Source: Roseibium album (GTDB taxonomy: Bacteria > Pseudomonadota > Alphaproteobacteria > Rhizobiales > Stappiaceae). From it: a stretch of 64,000 bases of DNA. The DNA is taken from contig CXTY01000013.1 of the NCBI GenBank assembly GCA_001404055.1, positions 124,001 to 188,000 on the forward strand, written 5' to 3'. This document shows, piece after piece, positions 9,376-18,080 of this stretch; the stretch's first letter is position 1, and the number at the start of each line of letters is the position of its first letter. The notes below the pieces were generated by a model that ran no database searches, was not told the origin of the DNA, and worked only from the letters and a program-made list of their open reading frames with translations. The translations under genes were made by a program, and so were the position numbers.

Positions 9376-10335
9376 TTATGATGCCTTTTTGGCATCAAGA
9401 AGTGGAAGATGGTCTTTCAGGGTGAGCACAGCGTGATCAAAAAACATACCCGGTGCCAATGCCAAAGCTCGCAAGGATGATGTTACCACACACAAACGAT
9501 CGGCCTGCAGAGGAGCGTCTGTAAGTGGCTTGAACACAAGAGCACCCGAGGAAAGTTCGTCTTCACAACCTATCAGCGTCTGAAATCCGATGACATTGTC
9601 TTCCTTGGCAAGCGCTCGCATCAATCTGAGTGAATTTGCTTCGACATAGGTTTTGGAAGCACCGCTAATCCGGCTTCGAACAAGATCTATGCGTGTCCGC
9701 AAAGACAGACCTTCTGCCGGAAGTGCCACTGGAAACTTCAAACAATCCCCCAGGCTCAACGACTTCGCATCGGCTAAAGGGTGGCCGGGTGTCATCAACG
9801 CTCCAATGACCAGGTCGTGATGAAAGGCTATCGTGAGCGCGGAATTTTCAGGTGGGTCAAATGTGAATCCAACGTCGGCTTCCGCCGTTTCAACCTTTCT
9901 TGCGGCTTCCTTTGCAGAAGAGATCGAGACGTTGACATGGATGCCCGGGTAGCGTTTCCGAAATCCGCTGATGACAGCAGGAAGCAGTTTCTCTGCTACG
10001 CTCTCGACACTCGCAATAGAGACTGTGCCTTTGCGCAGTCCCTTTAGCGCGTCTAGTTCAGCGACCGTGCCCTCAAAATCTGAAAATGTCCGTCGGATGT
10101 GGGCAAGGAGAAGTTCTCCTGCCTGGGACAGGCGAATTCGCCTGCCCACCCGGTCGAACAATTGTAAGCCCAATGCCTCTTCCAGCCACAGGATCTGGCG
10201 ATTTACCGCAGAAGAGGCAACGTTGAGCTCTCGTGATGCCGCACGAATGGATCCAGCTTCGGCAGCGGCATAGAAATAACGCATTGCCGGGCTGTACAGA
10301 TTACGCGACAGATCCTGAGCTCGGCCGAAACGCAT
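9376..10335 (-). CDS. LysR-family transcriptional regulator
   Basis: A 319-residue LysR-type regulator. The winged helix-turn-helix is at about residues 15-75 (YFYAAAEAGSIRAASRELNV, then WLEEALGLQLFDRVGRRIRLSQAGELL), followed by an effector-binding domain of two alpha/beta lobes (GTVSIASVESVAEKLLPAVI onwards). It sits 11 bp after the quinone reductase and 92 bp before uraH, all on the same strand. LysR regulators are more often divergent from their targets, so co-transcription here is slightly unusual. A purine-related effector and control of the xdh genes are inferred from position only. Confidence 0.93.
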   Translation of the reverse strand: MRFGRAQDLSRNLYSPAMRYFYAAAEAGSIRAASRELNVASSAVNRQILWLEEALGLQLFDRVGRRIRLSQAGELLLAHIRRTFSDFEGTVAELDALKGLRKGTVSIASVESVAEKLLPAVISGFRKRYPGIHVNVSISSAKEAARKVETAEADVGFTFDPPENSALTIAFHHDLVIGALMTPGHPLADAKSLSLGDCLKFPVALPAEGLSLRTRIDLVRSRISGASKTYVEANSLRLMRALAKEDNVIGFQTLIGCEDELSSGALVFKPLTDAPLQADRLCVVTSSLRALALAPGMFFDHAVLTLKDHLPLLDAKKAS

Positions 10336-10346
10336 GTATTTACGCC

Positions 10347-11324
10347 TTATGGAATGAGAACTGTTGTGCCGGTGGTTTTGCGGCCTTCCAGATCCTGATG
10401 GGCCTGCACTGCATCTGCAAGCCGGTATTCCTGATTGACTTCAATTTTGACGATACCCTTTTGAACGACATCAAAGAGTTCGCCTGCAGTCGCATCGAGT
10501 TCTTCACGCGTTGCGATATAATTGAAGAGAGTGGGACGTGTCGCAAATAGACTTCCCTTTTGCGACAAAAGACCGAGATTGAAATCAGCGATTGGTCCCG
10601 AAGATTGCCCGAAGCTCACCCAAAGCCCTCGGGGTTTGATGCAATCAAGAGATCCGGGATACGTGTCTTGTCCTACCGAGTCATAAACAACGTCACACCC
10701 TTTGCCCTTCGTAATCTCATTCACCCGTTCGACAAAATTTTCAGAACGGTAGTTGATCATATGCTGGTAGCCATGCGCCTTCGCCAGTTCGATCTTTTCG
10801 TCGGACCCGGCCGTTCCGATTACCGTTGCCCCCAGATGCGAGGCCCATTGTCCTGCAATCAAGCCAACACCACCGGCCGCAGCATGGAACAACAAGGTGG
10901 TTTCTGGCCCAACCTTGTAAGTCTGACGCAGCAAATACTGGGCAGTCATGCCCTTCAACATCATGCCGGCGGCGGTCTTGTCGTCGATGTTATCGGGAAG
11001 AACCACCAGTCGGTCCGCTGGAACAATTCGTTCCTGTGCGTAGGCTCCAAGTGGTCCAACGTATGCGACCCTGTCACCCGGTTTGATATAATCAACGCCC
11101 TCACCAACTGTTTGAACCACGCCAGCCCCTTCGTTCCCGGGACTGAATGGTGTCCCGTTGGGAGCAGGATAAAGTCCAGAGCGGAAATACGTGTCGATGA
11201 AATTCAAACCGATTGCGGTCTGGCGGATGCGTGCTTCTCCGGGGCCGGGTTCTCCCACGTCAATATGTTCCCAACGCATGACGTCCGGACCACCGGTTTC
11301 GTGAATACATACTGCTTGGACCAT
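10347..11324 (-). CDS. NADPH:quinone oxidoreductase (zinc-independent MDR family)
   Basis: A 325-residue medium-chain dehydrogenase/reductase of the QOR type. It has an N-terminal GroES-like domain with GNEGAGVVQTVGEGV, then a Rossmann domain starting near LLFHAAAGGVGLIAGQWA with NADPH-type contacts, and DVVYDSVGQDTY. No structural or catalytic zinc ligand pattern is present. These enzymes reduce quinones or conjugated enones with NADPH. It lies between terC and lysR with short gaps (32 and 11 bp), so it is probably co-transcribed. Its relation to purine breakdown is unclear and may be none. Confidence 0.92.
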   Translation of the reverse strand: MVQAVCIHETGGPDVMRWEHIDVGEPGPGEARIRQTAIGLNFIDTYFRSGLYPAPNGTPFSPGNEGAGVVQTVGEGVDYIKPGDRVAYVGPLGAYAQERIVPADRLVVLPDNIDDKTAAGMMLKGMTAQYLLRQTYKVGPETTLLFHAAAGGVGLIAGQWASHLGATVIGTAGSDEKIELAKAHGYQHMINYRSENFVERVNEITKGKGCDVVYDSVGQDTYPGSLDCIKPRGLWVSFGQSSGPIADFNLGLLSQKGSLFATRPTLFNYIATREELDATAGELFDVVQKGIVKIEVNQEYRLADAVQAHQDLEGRKTTGTTVLIP

Positions 11325-11356
11325 GGAATATTCTCCGGGTGCTGACGTTTTTCTTA

Positions 11357-12079
11357 CTAGCGCGTTTTCTTGCGATTTTGCTTGGCAATCACATTAATGA
11401 TCTCGACGCCCGCGGAAAAGGCCATCGCAAAATAGATGTAACCGCGCGGTATGTGAAAACCCAAACCGTCCGCAATCAATGCCACCCCAATCAGCAGCAA
11501 GAACGACAGGGCAAGCATCTTCGTCGTTGGGTGTTCCTTGATGAAGGCCGCCACGGGACCTGATGCGATATACATCACGATCATGGAAATCACGACAGCA
11601 GCGACCATAACCTCGATGTGTTGCGCCATACCGATAGCAGTGATGATTGAGTCTACCGAAAAAACAAGATCAATCACGATGATCTGTGCAATGACGGCGG
11701 CGAAGCTCTTCTGAACATTGCCTGTTTCAGAATCTTCCTCTTCGCCCTCGATGTCATGGTGAATTTCGTGTGTGGCTTTGAATAGGAGGAACAACCCACC
11801 AGCGACGAGGATTACATCCCTCCAGGAAAATGTGTGGTCGGCGATCGTAAATAGCGGCGTTGTCAGGCCAACAATCCAGGACAGAACGGAGAGCAGCACT
11901 ATCCGGAACACGAGTGCAAGACTCAGCCCGATCTGGCGAGCGCGATGTGCCATCTTCGCGGGAAGACGAGATACAATAACCGAAATAAAAACGATATTGT
12001 CGATCCCGAGAACGATCTCCATGATCGTCAGGGTCACGAGACTTGCCCAGATCTGCGGATCCGTTATCCAAGCCGTCAT
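11357..12079 (-). CDS. TerC-family integral membrane protein
   Basis: A 240-residue membrane protein of the TerC family, with the signature EIVLGIDNIVFISVIVSRLP in the first helix, VIDLVFSVDSIITAIGMAQ in the middle, and about seven hydrophobic segments. The acidic residues in helices (GIDN, FSVDS) are conserved and thought to bind cations. TerC proteins have been linked to tellurite resistance and, more recently, to manganese handling and metallation of exported proteins. The ATG at 12079 is chosen because AGAGGTG lies just upstream; a GTG two codons earlier is less well placed. It follows pcs by 32 bp. Confidence 0.93.
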   Translation of the reverse strand: MTAWITDPQIWASLVTLTIMEIVLGIDNIVFISVIVSRLPAKMAHRARQIGLSLALVFRIVLLSVLSWIVGLTTPLFTIADHTFSWRDVILVAGGLFLLFKATHEIHHDIEGEEEDSETGNVQKSFAAVIAQIIVIDLVFSVDSIITAIGMAQHIEVMVAAVVISMIVMYIASGPVAAFIKEHPTTKMLALSFLLLIGVALIADGLGFHIPRGYIYFAMAFSAGVEIINVIAKQNRKKTR

Positions 12080-12111
12080 GGCCACCTCTGCATCGTGATT
12101 TCAAAAAATGA

Positions 12112-12828
12112 TCAGTCGACCCTGTCGAGCAACTGCTGAACAGCAGAAACAAGAAACAGGTAGAAACTTGCGGCGGTAAATAGCAGCGTCATGACGCTGT
12201 TCAGCGACATATCATTGAGAATAGCGAATGCTGCCAGCCCCATCCAAAGCAAGGTCACCGGGAGCGTAATCATCCGCCAACGGCGGACGCGAACCGGGTG
12301 AACAAACCGAATGGGAGCAAAGGTCAATGCGCAGCACAGAAGAACAAAAGCAATGGTGAAACTTTGTGAAGGTGAAAGCACCATCAATCCGAAGACAACC
12401 ATGTTCCAGCCTGCAGGAAACCCCTTGAAGGAGCCGTCCGGCGTTTTCATACCATTGTCTGCAAAATAAAGAGCGCCAGTGAAAACAACGAGACCGCCAC
12501 AAATCCAGTTCCATGGCTGTGAAAGCATGAGGCTCCAGGACAGTGCAAAAGCCGGAAGGAATACATAGGTTGCATAGTCTATGACAAAGTCGAGCGATGC
12601 ACCTGACCATCGTGGCAATCGTTCAGCAATATTGAACCGACGTGCCAGTGGACCATCAATCCCATCGACAAAAAAGGCAAGGCCAAGCCACGCAAACATC
12701 TCAGCCCAGTTACCTTGAGCACCGGCCAGAAGTGCAACCAAGGCAATTGGCGCACCAGAGGCAGTCAGGATATGGATCAGAAACAGAGCAGGCTCCGGAG
12801 CCTCTTTGCCTGGCGTTAGATCAGTCAA
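12112..12828 (-). CDS. pcs: Phosphatidylcholine synthase
   Basis: A 238-residue CDP-alcohol phosphatidyltransferase with about eight membrane helices. The active-site motif DG-x2-AR-...-G-x3-D-x3-D is visible (D58 G59, A62 R63, G76, D80, D84), in the version used by Pcs, which condenses CDP-diacylglycerol with choline. The wider context (HILTASGAPIALVALLAG at the start, DFVIDYATYVFLPAFALS) also fits rhizobial Pcs. The start is a TTG at 12828, with GAGGAC a few bases before it and no better ATG nearby. Phosphatidylcholine synthesis by this route is typical of plant- or host-associated alphaproteobacteria. Confidence 0.93.
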   Translation of the reverse strand: MTDLTPGKEAPEPALFLIHILTASGAPIALVALLAGAQGNWAEMFAWLGLAFFVDGIDGPLARRFNIAERLPRWSGASLDFVIDYATYVFLPAFALSWSLMLSQPWNWICGGLVVFTGALYFADNGMKTPDGSFKGFPAGWNMVVFGLMVLSPSQSFTIAFVLLCCALTFAPIRFVHPVRVRRWRMITLPVTLLWMGLAAFAILNDMSLNSVMTLLFTAASFYLFLVSAVQQLLDRVD

Positions 12829-13009
12829 GGGATGTCCTCACTCAAAAACTAGCCGCAAGTCTCACTGAAACTGCGTCCGCACAAGGACCAGAAGAATGAA
12901 AGAAATCCTTCATTGATCAAATTGGCGCTGCCACCAGTTTTATTGCAAACCTGTGACAGTGTGAACCTAAAAAACAACTCTCGTCGTAATTCACCGAAAA
13001 GCCAAAGCT

Positions 13010-13930
13010 TCAAGCGTTCAACAGAAGCGTTCCAGCAAGAAACGCTGACCAGGAAATGAGGCCAATTCCAATGAGATTAGGCAAGATCCGACTTGGAAAG
13101 GTTTTCTCCAGTGCCATGATACCGCCAAGCAGGGCAATCCAGATGATGTTCATAAGTCCAACTGCGAACATGACCGTCATAACAGCCCAGCAACAGCCAA
13201 GACAGGCCCAACCCTGAACAAGACCCTCCCGCAACCCGGACCCGGCGGTTGCTGCACCTTCTCCAAATACCCATCGCGGATACCAACAGCGTTGCAAACA
13301 CGCTCTCTTGGCTGGCGTGAACTGATACAGGCCCGCTGCGAAGAGAATAGAAATTGTAAAAGCCAGGCTCGCAGGAGCCATCATGTCAGTGAGAGCACCA
13401 ATATTGGAAAGTATCCATTGGGCTAGCGTCGCGAGAATTGCGTACCCGAACCAGACTATCAGAAAACCAATCGAGACCATCACAACCGGCAACGTTGTCC
13501 TGATCAAGGAGTGTTCTTCATGCCGAAATCTATCGTGGTAAGCGCGTAGCATGGGGGTCGCACTGGGCAACATCATTGCCATCGCCATCATCGACCACAT
13601 CAAAAAGACTTTTGACAAGTCCTGAAAGTCCATATTCAGGGATGGCATCCCGAAGGTTGAACCAACGGGAAGGCAAAGCAAGGCGAGCGCAGCTCTGGTT
13701 TCTGCTGGTAGTCCCTTGAAAAGGTTGAAGTTATTAAATAGTGCCATGCCAGGGCCAGCCTCGGCCATGTCCATCGCAGGCAACATGTCAGCAATCATCG
13801 CAATCAAGTAGGACCAGCCGAGCAAGCAAAGTATCGTAACGAATAAGAGTACAATCAGCCAGCCTTGTTCACCGCGAGGTGCAAACCGCTCTTGTTTTCC
13901 AGGGCGATGTGAATTGGGAATGGAAGACAT
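13010..13930 (-). CDS. DUF2182 predicted metal-binding integral membrane protein (stand-alone copy)
   Basis: A 306-residue polytopic membrane protein of the DUF2182/COG5486 family. Notable elements are a Met-rich helix (residues 111-127, WSMMAMAMMLPSATPM), a Cys pair CLQRC (211-215) and a triple-Cys motif CLGCCW (243-248). The same three elements recur in the second family member at 52764-53594, which travels with a DUF1326 protein; this copy has no DUF1326 partner. Relative to that copy it has an extra N-terminal hydrophilic stretch and a longer first loop. Function is unknown. The Cys and Met positions suggest copper or another soft metal, or thiol chemistry (inference). No terminator was recognised on either side. 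Confidence 0.85.
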   Translation of the reverse strand: MSSIPNSHRPGKQERFAPRGEQGWLIVLLFVTILCLLGWSYLIAMIADMLPAMDMAEAGPGMALFNNFNLFKGLPAETRAALALLCLPVGSTFGMPSLNMDFQDLSKVFLMWSMMAMAMMLPSATPMLRAYHDRFRHEEHSLIRTTLPVVMVSIGFLIVWFGYAILATLAQWILSNIGALTDMMAPASLAFTISILFAAGLYQFTPAKRACLQRCWYPRWVFGEGAATAGSGLREGLVQGWACLGCCWAVMTVMFAVGLMNIIWIALLGGIMALEKTFPSRILPNLIGIGLISWSAFLAGTLLLNA

Positions 13931-14138
13931 GGCCGAATTTCATGACATATGTTTGAAGTGGATGCGCAGATTGAGCATATAGGACTTACCGGAGTTTGAA
14001 TTGATTTTCCTCACCACTCACGCAGTCGTCAGATATCATATATTCAGGCATTTTGATTGCTGCGTGGTTTCGTCTCGTTGAAATTTCTCCATCAAACAGC
14101 AATGTCAGTTGAAAGAACTATTTTGCCAGGTCAAACCG

Positions 14139-15341
14139 ATGCGTAAATCAGAACAGTCCGACCCATATGACGTTGCAATTGTAGGCGGAGGCCCATCTGG
14201 TCGAATTGCGGCACTGGTGCTTGCAAGACAGGGTTTTTCGACTGTTTTGATAGCCCCGCCTGGCTCAGCGACAGATGGAAGAACGACAGCGCTCTGGCAG
14301 CAATCGATAGCCCTCTTGCGGGATATCGGCGTCTGGGAACGCATTGAGGACAATGCGACACCTTTGAAAAAGATGCGTATGGTTGATGACACAGGCAGAC
14401 TTATCCGTGCTCCAGAAGTGGAGTTCGATAGTGCTGAATTGGGCCTGAAAGAGTTTGGTTTCAATATTTTAAACTGGGAACTTAATGCAGTACTTCAAGA
14501 AGCGTGCGCTGCTCAGTCCGGGCTAACATCCTTTGATGACACCGTGGCGTCAGTCGCGTTTGAAGCTGATCATGCAGCACTACACACCGAAGGAGGAAGA
14601 CCTATTCGGGCAAAGCTCGCTGTTGCTGCGGATGGCAGAAACTCGCTGCTGCGTGAAACGGCTGGAATTAAGGTTCGCCGATGGTCCTACCCTCAAAACG
14701 CGGTTGTTCTCAACCTTGAGCACAGTTTGCCACACCAGCACGTCTCCACAGAGTTTCACACAGCGACCGGTCCGTTTACCTTGGTCCCGTTGGAAGGGCG
14801 GAAGTCTTCGCTGGTTTGTGTCGAAACTGCAGAAGGTGCGAGTGAACTTCTGGCGATGAAGCCTGCTGATCTGGAATTGGAACTTGAACAACGATCACAT
14901 TCCATTCTGGGGCGTTTGAAACTGGCGTCAAAGCCACAGCGTTTTCCCTTGTCGGGTTTGGCAGCAAGGCAGCTCGTTGCCAATCGACTGGCACTTATTG
15001 GGGAAACCGCCCATGTTTTTCCTCCGATTGGAGCTCAGGGACTAAATCTATCGCTTCGCGACATCATCGATCTGTCCCACCTGCTCGCTTCAGCTGTCGG
15101 AAAAGGTCAAGACATAGGCGACCTTTCAGTTTTGAAAAGCTACGAAACCAAGCGTTTGCAGGATATTCGGTCACGAACCAATGCAGTAGACGCTTTGAAC
15201 AGATCTTTGTTGACGGACTTTCTTCCGGTACAGATTGCAAGGAGTGTCAGCATGTATATGGCTGGCAAGCTCGGACCGTTCCGCAGGCTTTTGATGAAAG
15301 AGGGAATGTCTCCAGGAACGGGATTCCGGCTTCGGGGTTAA
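14139..15341 (+). CDS. UbiH/COQ6-type FAD-dependent monooxygenase
   Basis: A 400-residue flavoprotein hydroxylase. The N-terminal dinucleotide fold reads DVAIVGGGPSGRIAALVLARQG; the second FAD motif (LALIGETAHVFPPIGAQGLNLSL) contains the family's GDAAH-like segment as GETAH; and LAVAADGRNSLLRETAGI is the DG motif. These mark the UbiH/UbiF/VisC group that hydroxylates ubiquinone precursors. The ATG at 14139 gives a better N-terminus than a TTG ten codons earlier. It stands alone, with no other ubi gene near. Whether it acts on ubiquinone or another phenolic compound cannot be settled from sequence. Confidence 0.88.
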   Translation: MRKSEQSDPYDVAIVGGGPSGRIAALVLARQGFSTVLIAPPGSATDGRTTALWQQSIALLRDIGVWERIEDNATPLKKMRMVDDTGRLIRAPEVEFDSAELGLKEFGFNILNWELNAVLQEACAAQSGLTSFDDTVASVAFEADHAALHTEGGRPIRAKLAVAADGRNSLLRETAGIKVRRWSYPQNAVVLNLEHSLPHQHVSTEFHTATGPFTLVPLEGRKSSLVCVETAEGASELLAMKPADLELELEQRSHSILGRLKLASKPQRFPLSGLAARQLVANRLALIGETAHVFPPIGAQGLNLSLRDIIDLSHLLASAVGKGQDIGDLSVLKSYETKRLQDIRSRTNAVDALNRSLLTDFLPVQIARSVSMYMAGKLGPFRRLLMKEGMSPGTGFRLRG

Positions 15342-15356
15342 CCCCGCAAATTGCTT

Positions 15357-15782
15357 TCATCGCTTTGCCCTGCCCCGTTTCCCAACGTGATACGTCAGCG
15401 CCATTGTGATCATTTGACTGATTTCCTCTTTAGGTATCGGACCATCGAGCCTGAAATGCACGCTGCGATCCCCACCAAAGATCAAGTGTGGATACATGGC
15501 GCGCCACTCCGACACCAGAGAAGACTGGCAATTGACGTAAAATGCGTAGTCGCCGCTATCGGATTTGTCCTGGTCGATCCGAATTGTTGTTCCAGACTTG
15601 GGTCTAACAGTGAGATAGCTTGGTTGCCCCCATTTCAACGTCTCCTCCAGGACACCAACATTGTCGTTTTGTTCCGCAGTTTCGAAGATAATAGACCGTA
15701 GTTCCAAAAGAGCTGATCTCAGTTCGTCAGGATAGGTTTCGATCATCCGCAGCACTTCCGGATTTTCAACCATATGGGACAT
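15357..15782 (-). CDS. DUF1801 (YdhG-like) protein
   Basis: A 141-residue protein matching the DUF1801 fold: EVLRMIETYPDELRSALLELRSII, then LEETLKWGQPSYLTVRPKSGTTIRI, and YAFYVNCQSSLVSEWRAMYP. No catalytic role is established for this family; the fold resembles an iron-chaperone-like module. The ATG at 15782 has CAGGTG close upstream; a second ATG three codons on is also possible. It converges on the UbiH-type gene with a 15-bp gap. A short palindrome, CGGGGTTAACCCCG, spans the UbiH stop codon. Confidence 0.85.
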   Translation of the reverse strand: MSHMVENPEVLRMIETYPDELRSALLELRSIIFETAEQNDNVGVLEETLKWGQPSYLTVRPKSGTTIRIDQDKSDSGDYAFYVNCQSSLVSEWRAMYPHLIFGGDRSVHFRLDGPIPKEEISQMITMALTYHVGKRGRAKR

Positions 15783-15849
15783 AGGGACACCTGAGTGATT
15801 TCAACATGAAGTTCCATCTTATCTGAGACGAATGTGATCTTGAAACAGG

Positions 15850-16803
15850 TTATCCTATTGGCAGGAAACCGCTTGTAATTGCCCAGATGAACGCTGTTAC
15901 AGTGATGATGGAAACAGCCGTTCCGATCAGCACAAAGCTGGAGGCACGTTGCACATAGATTCCATATTGCTGGGCGAGCACAAATACATTTGTGGCTGGC
16001 GGCAGACAGGACATCAAAACAGCCGTTGCGACCCAGTTTGGGTCGAACCCGCCCATCCAGGAGAGCAGCAAAAAAATCAAAATGGGATGCACCAGGAGCT
16101 TTACAGACAGCACCAGCGGCAGCTCTAGAGGAATGCGTCCAACTGGACGCAACGCAATAGTCACGCCCATGGCAAATAGCGCGCAAGGCGCTGCTGCGTT
16201 GCTTAGAAAGTTTAACAAGGTGTCTAGCGCTTGCGGGGGCCTAAATTCCACCGCCGCTGCCAGTACACCTGCTATCGTTGCCAGGATAAACGGGTGCGTG
16301 AAAATGCGAAATCCGATCTGCTTCAGCGTCCCGACAAATGTTTCGTTTTCTGTACCGGCAAGTGCCATCAGCATAGGCGCCAGTATGAACATAAGCGCAT
16401 TGTCGAAGGTAAGGATAAGTGCGGTTGGAACCGTCGCCTGCTCACCCAGTACTGCCAAGGTCAACCCCGGGCCCATGTAGCCTACGTTGGAATAGGCGCC
16501 GGCAATTCCCAGGATTGTTGATTCACCGATACTGCCGCGTGTGGCGACTACTCCTATGCAAAACGAGATTGCAAAAACTATGTAGGTTGTAAAAGTTGTT
16601 GCTGCGATGAAAGAAACGTTTGCAAGTTGTTCAATGGGGGTCTCGGACAGAAGACGGAAGAACAATGCAGGTAGGGCAAGATAAACGACGAAAAAGTTCA
16701 TCCAGCTCAGCCCGTTTTCTGGAATATTCCGAAGTTTACCCGCCCCGAAACCCAGCAAAATCAAGCCAAAAAATGGTAGTGCGAGAGAGAAAACGTCTAG
16801 CAT
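15850..16803 (-). CDS. AEC (auxin efflux carrier) family transporter
   Basis: A 317-residue membrane protein with ten hydrophobic segments in two halves, as in the AEC family (for example malonate or malate carriers). The segment NVGYMGPGLTLAVLGE matches the conserved helix-break motif, and PPATNVFVLAQQYGIY is the equivalent region in the second half. Substrate is unknown; family members export or import organic acids, not auxin, in most bacteria. It precedes the DUF1801 gene by 67 bp on the same strand and may be co-transcribed. Confidence 0.92.
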   Translation of the reverse strand: MLDVFSLALPFFGLILLGFGAGKLRNIPENGLSWMNFFVVYLALPALFFRLLSETPIEQLANVSFIAATTFTTYIVFAISFCIGVVATRGSIGESTILGIAGAYSNVGYMGPGLTLAVLGEQATVPTALILTFDNALMFILAPMLMALAGTENETFVGTLKQIGFRIFTHPFILATIAGVLAAAVEFRPPQALDTLLNFLSNAAAPCALFAMGVTIALRPVGRIPLELPLVLSVKLLVHPILIFLLLSWMGGFDPNWVATAVLMSCLPPATNVFVLAQQYGIYVQRASSFVLIGTAVSIITVTAFIWAITSGFLPIG

Positions 16804-17030
16804 TCGGCTTCCAGAGAATTGTTTGCTTGTTGATGTGGTTGAAACGGGAAATTGAAGACGCTTGCATCTTCTTTCGAGCTTGGCTATGGACGCGTGGCTA
16901 ACAGTTCAACGCGACTATCGGTATTCCAATCAGGTCTTAAGCTGCGTCGCAAGGGCACTATTGCGCACACTAGATTGAATGATGCCTTGTCTGTGCAATT
17001 GGCTCCAGAAGTTGAGAGAACCGGGTTTTA

Positions 17031-17996
17031 ATGTCACGTAAAATCAGACAGCGTAAGTACGCAAAGTTGATTGCTGTCCAGAACTGGCTGGAAGGCGTCG
17101 CTCTGCACGCAGCGATCTGGTTGTTTCGTCTCATTCCGGTCGACGTTGCTTCGCGTTTGATGGGGTTCTCCTGGCGCAAGCTGGCACCAATGAATGCGCG
17201 GCACAAGCGTGCAATTCGTCACCTGGCAATTGCGTTCCCTGAAATGAATCCAGAGGACAGGGAAAAGATTGTTCTCGGCATGTGGGAAAATCTTGGTCGC
17301 GTTGCGGCAGAGACTTTCCATGTTGACAGGCTGCTTAAACAGGATTTTCGCTTCGAGGCCGTCCCTGATGAAACAACCGAGCAGGTTCTGCGGGGAGAGA
17401 AAGCTTGTTTGTTCGTTTCCTTCCACAGCGCCAATTGGGAACTTTGTGTCCAGCCGGCCGTACGTCAGGGCGTGGAGATTACGGGCGTTTACCAGCAGCT
17501 TCGAAATCCCGAAGCGGACAAGGCGTTAAGTTCATTGCGTCATGACCTCTACAAAGGTGGGCTTCTGTCCAAAGGCCATCAAACCGCACGCAAAATTCTC
17601 AGCACGCTGAAATCCGGTGGCGTCGTTGCAATGATGGGTGATTTACGGGAAACCCGCGGTATTCAAGTCCCTTTCTTTGGCCAGATGGCTTATGCAAACA
17701 CTGTTCCTGCATCTCTTGCCAGAGCCTGTAATGTCCCGATCGTATTGGGACGTGTTATTCGGACAAATGGCGTGAATTTTCGCATCGAAACCAAAACGGT
17801 TTTAGTCCCCCGCACCGATGATCGCCAGGCTGATATTGAGACGACCACTGCAGAGATGCATGCGATATTCGAAGATTGGATCCGAGGGCATCCTGACCAA
17901 TGGATGTGGATTCACAGGAAATGGGCGCCACCTGGCAAAAATTCTGCTCAAAAACATGCTCGACGTGCGGCGGTTGCCAAGATTGGCAACCAATAA
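17031..17996 (+). CDS. LpxL/HtrB-type lysophospholipid (lipid A) acyltransferase
   Basis: A 321-residue inner-membrane acyltransferase that would transfer a fatty acyl chain to lipid A or a related lipid. An amphipathic N-terminal helix (residues 15-45) is followed by the catalytic HX4E motif H132-S-A-N-W-E137, and MMGDLRETRGIQVPFFG is the second conserved block. The C-terminus WMWIHRKWAPP matches the family ending (WxxRRxxRP variant). Length is typical of LpxL. The next gene starts 84 bp downstream on the same strand but is functionally different. Confidence 0.93.
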   Translation: MSRKIRQRKYAKLIAVQNWLEGVALHAAIWLFRLIPVDVASRLMGFSWRKLAPMNARHKRAIRHLAIAFPEMNPEDREKIVLGMWENLGRVAAETFHVDRLLKQDFRFEAVPDETTEQVLRGEKACLFVSFHSANWELCVQPAVRQGVEITGVYQQLRNPEADKALSSLRHDLYKGGLLSKGHQTARKILSTLKSGGVVAMMGDLRETRGIQVPFFGQMAYANTVPASLARACNVPIVLGRVIRTNGVNFRIETKTVLVPRTDDRQADIETTTAEMHAIFEDWIRGHPDQWMWIHRKWAPPGKNSAQKHARRAAVAKIGNQ

Positions 17997-18080
17997 CGGA
18001 CGTTCTCCTTTCGGCGGATGGTTGCAGCGCAGCATTAGCGCTATAGCTATTGGCAATAGAAGGTGGAGGAAAACTGTTTC

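Noticed and set aside
15328..15350. CGGGGTTAACCCCG palindrome at the end of the UbiH-type gene as a terminator
   Set aside because: Stem only five base pairs with no T tract; probably chance.
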